The position numbers and the translations under genes are program-made. A stretch of 64,000 nucleotides of DNA from Streptomyces humicola (GTDB taxonomy: Bacteria; Actinomycetota; Actinomycetes; Streptomycetales; Streptomycetaceae), in assembly GCF_024436035.1 (NCBI RefSeq), contig NZ_JANFNG010000032.1:1-64000 (forward strand), read 5' to 3'. This document shows positions 62,215 through 64,000 of this stretch, piece after piece (position 1 is the stretch's first letter; every line of letters starts with the position of its first letter). The notes under the pieces were generated by a model. It was not told the origin of the DNA, made no database searches, and saw only the letters and a list, made by a program, of their open reading frames with translations.

Positions 62215-64000
62215 GACCCCTCCTCCACGGTGGCCTGCATGGTGGCCTGCATGGTGATGTCGATCTCGACGTGCTCCGGCGGCTGTTGCGGCGCGGCGGT
62301 CGGACGGGCGAAGACCCAGAGCCCGTCCGGCCCGTTTCGCCCGTTCCGCCCGTCCGGCCGTTCGGGCGCGAAGCCGTGGCGCAGATACAGCTCGCGTACC
62401 GCCGCGTTGGCACCGGTGTCGCGCCAGTGGGCGCGCAGCTGTCGGGCTCCCGCGTCGCGGGCCGCGGCGACGAGCGCGGCGAGGCAGGCGTCCTCGATCT
62501 CCCGGCCCAGCACCCGGCAGCTGAGCGCGAGGTTCTCCAGCGTCCATCTGACCGGCTCGGGGCGGATGAACAGCGCGCCGGCCAGCCCTTCGTCGCCGAA
62601 GCGGTCGGCGGCGCGGATTCCGAGCACCGCGCCGGTGCGTGCCCGGTCGGTCACCTCGGCGGTGGTCCAGCGGGCGCCGGTGGCGTTGAGACGGTTGGTC
62701 CGGGCGGTGAGCTGGGCGATGCGCGGCAGGTCGGGTGCGGTCGCTGGCGCGATCCGGACGACGACGTCGAGCGAGCGCAGGAAGGCACGGTGGTCCAGGA
62801 GCTCCTCGCGCAGCCGGGCGCGCCGTGCCCGTCTCCGGTAGCGCTCCGGGCGGGCCCGGTCGTCGTCGGTGAGCTTCAGCGTGTCGAACCAGCCGTCGGC
62901 GAGCAGCCGGTCGGTGTGCAGGGCGGGCTCGGCGTCCAGGGCCGGCACGGCCGTGCCGGGGAGGGCGGAGCGGACCAGGTCGCGCTCGGCCGCGGTGTCG
63001 TCGACGAAGACCAGCGACCCGGTGGACAGGCCGAGTTCCTCCGCGATCCGCACCAGAGCCTCGTGCTTGGGCCCCCACCCGGCGGCGATGGTGGTGAAGT
63101 CGCCTTCCCGCAGCAGCATTCCGGGGTGGGCGCGCAGGGCCCGCCGGACGCGTTCCTCGTCGTTCTTGGTGCACAGCGCGACCAGGACGCCCTGCGAGCC
63201 CAGTTGCCGTACCGCCGCCTGCAGTTGGCGGTGGGCGGCTCCGACCTGGACGCCGTCGGGCCCGTCGGCGTCGAGCGTGCCGTCCCACAGGGTGCCGTCG
63301 AGGTCGAGGACGAGGCACTTCTTCGTATCGCCGCGCAGCGCGCGGGCCAGGTGCGCCACCTCGCGTGCATATCCCGCGAGCAGGCTCGTGGCGAGCGGCG
63401 ATCCGGCGTGGACGCCCATGCGCGGGTCGTCGGCCCTGGCCCCCGCCGCGGTCACCGGATCGAGGTCGAGCACCACGACGCCCTCGCCGGGCCGGGAGAG
63501 CCGTAGCAGTCCTGAGGTGAACTCCCGCCAGGCGATGCCGAGCTCGGCGCGCGAGGCGAGGTCGAGCAGTTGCTGGGCGTGGTGGCGCAGCAGCGGGACG
63601 GTGTTGAGCACCAGCGTCGATCCGGGCCGCTGCTGCCGGTGGGAGGCCGCGAGCCGGGCGATCAGGTCGAGGCGCTCGCCCAGAACGCGCTCCGCGTCGG
63701 CGGCGCTCCAGGTCTGCGGCAGCCCTTCGAAGACGGTGAACGGGTCGAGGACGCAGAGCGCGAGATCGGGGCGGTGGGCGGCGAGCGGCGAGGACGGGTC
63801 GGTGAGCTCGCCCACCCAGCCGTTGAACTCCCCGGCCCGCACGTCGGGCAGCATGCCGTGCCGGGCGAACTCCGCGGCCAGCGGCGCGACGACGGCGCCC
63901 GGCACCGCCCGCCCGGCGGAGACGGTGACCCGTACGACCTGAGTACCGGGGTGGTGGCGGAGCACTTCACCGGGCGCGAGCCGGGAGAGGATCACCCCGG
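62193..64000 (-). CDS. FkbH-like HAD-superfamily glyceryl-ACP synthetase (5' end outside window)
   Basis: At least 600 residues. An N-terminal SGNH-like region is followed by the HAD motif VLDLDGTLWDG (Asp231, Asp233, Thr235 counting from the GTG at 63995), the VFVDDTAAERDLV motif, and a GNAT-like C-terminal part. It moves the glyceryl group of 1,3-bisphosphoglycerate onto the ACP. The reading frame is open to the edge, and family members have more residues before the EVLRHHPGT segment, so the true start is beyond 64000. The last 30 residues include an M-Q-A-T repeat. Confidence 0.92.
   Translation of the reverse strand, partial: GVILSRLAPGEVLRHHPGTQVVRVTVSAGRAVPGAVVAPLAAEFARHGMLPDVRAGEFNGWVGELTDPSSPLAAHRPDLALCVLDPFTVFEGLPQTWSAADAERVLGERLDLIARLAASHRQQRPGSTLVLNTVPLLRHHAQQLLDLASRAELGIAWREFTSGLLRLSRPGEGVVVLDLDPVTAAGARADDPRMGVHAGSPLATSLLAGYAREVAHLARALRGDTKKCLVLDLDGTLWDGTLDADGPDGVQVGAAHRQLQAAVRQLGSQGVLVALCTKNDEERVRRALRAHPGMLLREGDFTTIAAGWGPKHEALVRIAEELGLSTGSLVFVDDTAAERDLVRSALPGTAVPALDAEPALHTDRLLADGWFDTLKLTDDDRARPERYRRRARRARLREELLDHRAFLRSLDVVVRIAPATAPDLPRIAQLTARTNRLNATGARWTTAEVTDRARTGAVLGIRAADRFGDEGLAGALFIRPEPVRWTLENLALSCRVLGREIEDACLAALVAAARDAGARQLRAHWRDTGANAAVRELYLRHGFAPERPDGRNGRNGPDGLWVFARPTAAPQQPPEHVEIDITMQATMQATVEEGSCAASGN

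Overview
The window is high-GC actinomycete DNA. Codon use with G/C-rich third positions, SARP regulators, a rare TTA codon, GTG/TTG starts and ATGA/GTGA stop-start overlaps all point to Streptomyces or a close relative. No rRNA, tRNA, CRISPR array, transposase or integrase is visible. Almost the whole window is specialised metabolism, and it falls into three blocks.

Block 1 (about 1-47.1 kb) is a type II (aromatic) polyketide cluster. The core is a KS-alpha, a KS-beta/chain-length factor with Gln in place of the active Cys, and an ACP. Around it lie several small cyclase/monooxygenase proteins (TcmI type, cupin, two ABM, SchA/CurD, DUF1772). Tailoring genes include four flavin monooxygenases, two P450s with a ferredoxin, three O-methyltransferases, four SDRs, an F420-type LLM oxidoreductase, a BBE-like oxidase, a glycosyltransferase and a flavin-dependent halogenase with its flavin reductase. 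An asparagine-synthase-like amidotransferase, two exporters, a MarR regulator, two SARPs and a type II thioesterase complete it. The left edge holds a methyl-donor module: metK, an adenosine-kinase-like PfkB kinase and the first codons of what looks like metH. The unusual part is a full hydrazine (N-N bond) module: an IucD/PvdA-type amine N-hydroxylase (5.9-7.3 kb) plus a tightly overlapped operon of stand-alone cupin, methionyl-tRNA-synthetase-like ligase and DAO-type oxidase (28.4-31.2 kb). A glutamine-synthetase-like ligase (25.3-26.7 kb) sits next to this operon. My inference is a chlorinated, O-methylated, possibly glycosylated polycyclic aromatic polyketide carrying an N-N unit, such as an N-amino lactam of the albofungin type.

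Block 2 (about 47.2-54 kb) is a small, apparently complete ribosomal-peptide (LAP/TOMM) locus. It has a 100-residue precursor with a nitrile-hydratase-like leader and a core with Cys at every third residue (86, 89, 92, 95). A fused leader-binding/YcaO cyclodehydratase and a SagB-type azoline dehydrogenase follow, then a two-component system whose kinase and regulator converge. The precursor is divergent from one of the polyketide SARPs across a promoter region with a perfect CACTGGTC inverted repeat.

Block 3 (about 54-64 kb, continuing past the right edge) carries the hallmark genes of tetronate assembly: an FkbH-like glyceryl-ACP synthetase, its ACP, a 2-oxoacid-dehydrogenase-type acyltransferase and an alpha/beta hydrolase. 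A Sfp-type phosphopantetheinyl transferase, a flavoprotein, a DUF4260 membrane protein, a P450 and a fatty-acyl-AMP ligase accompany them. The ketosynthase III expected in such a pathway is not in the window and may lie beyond base 64000.
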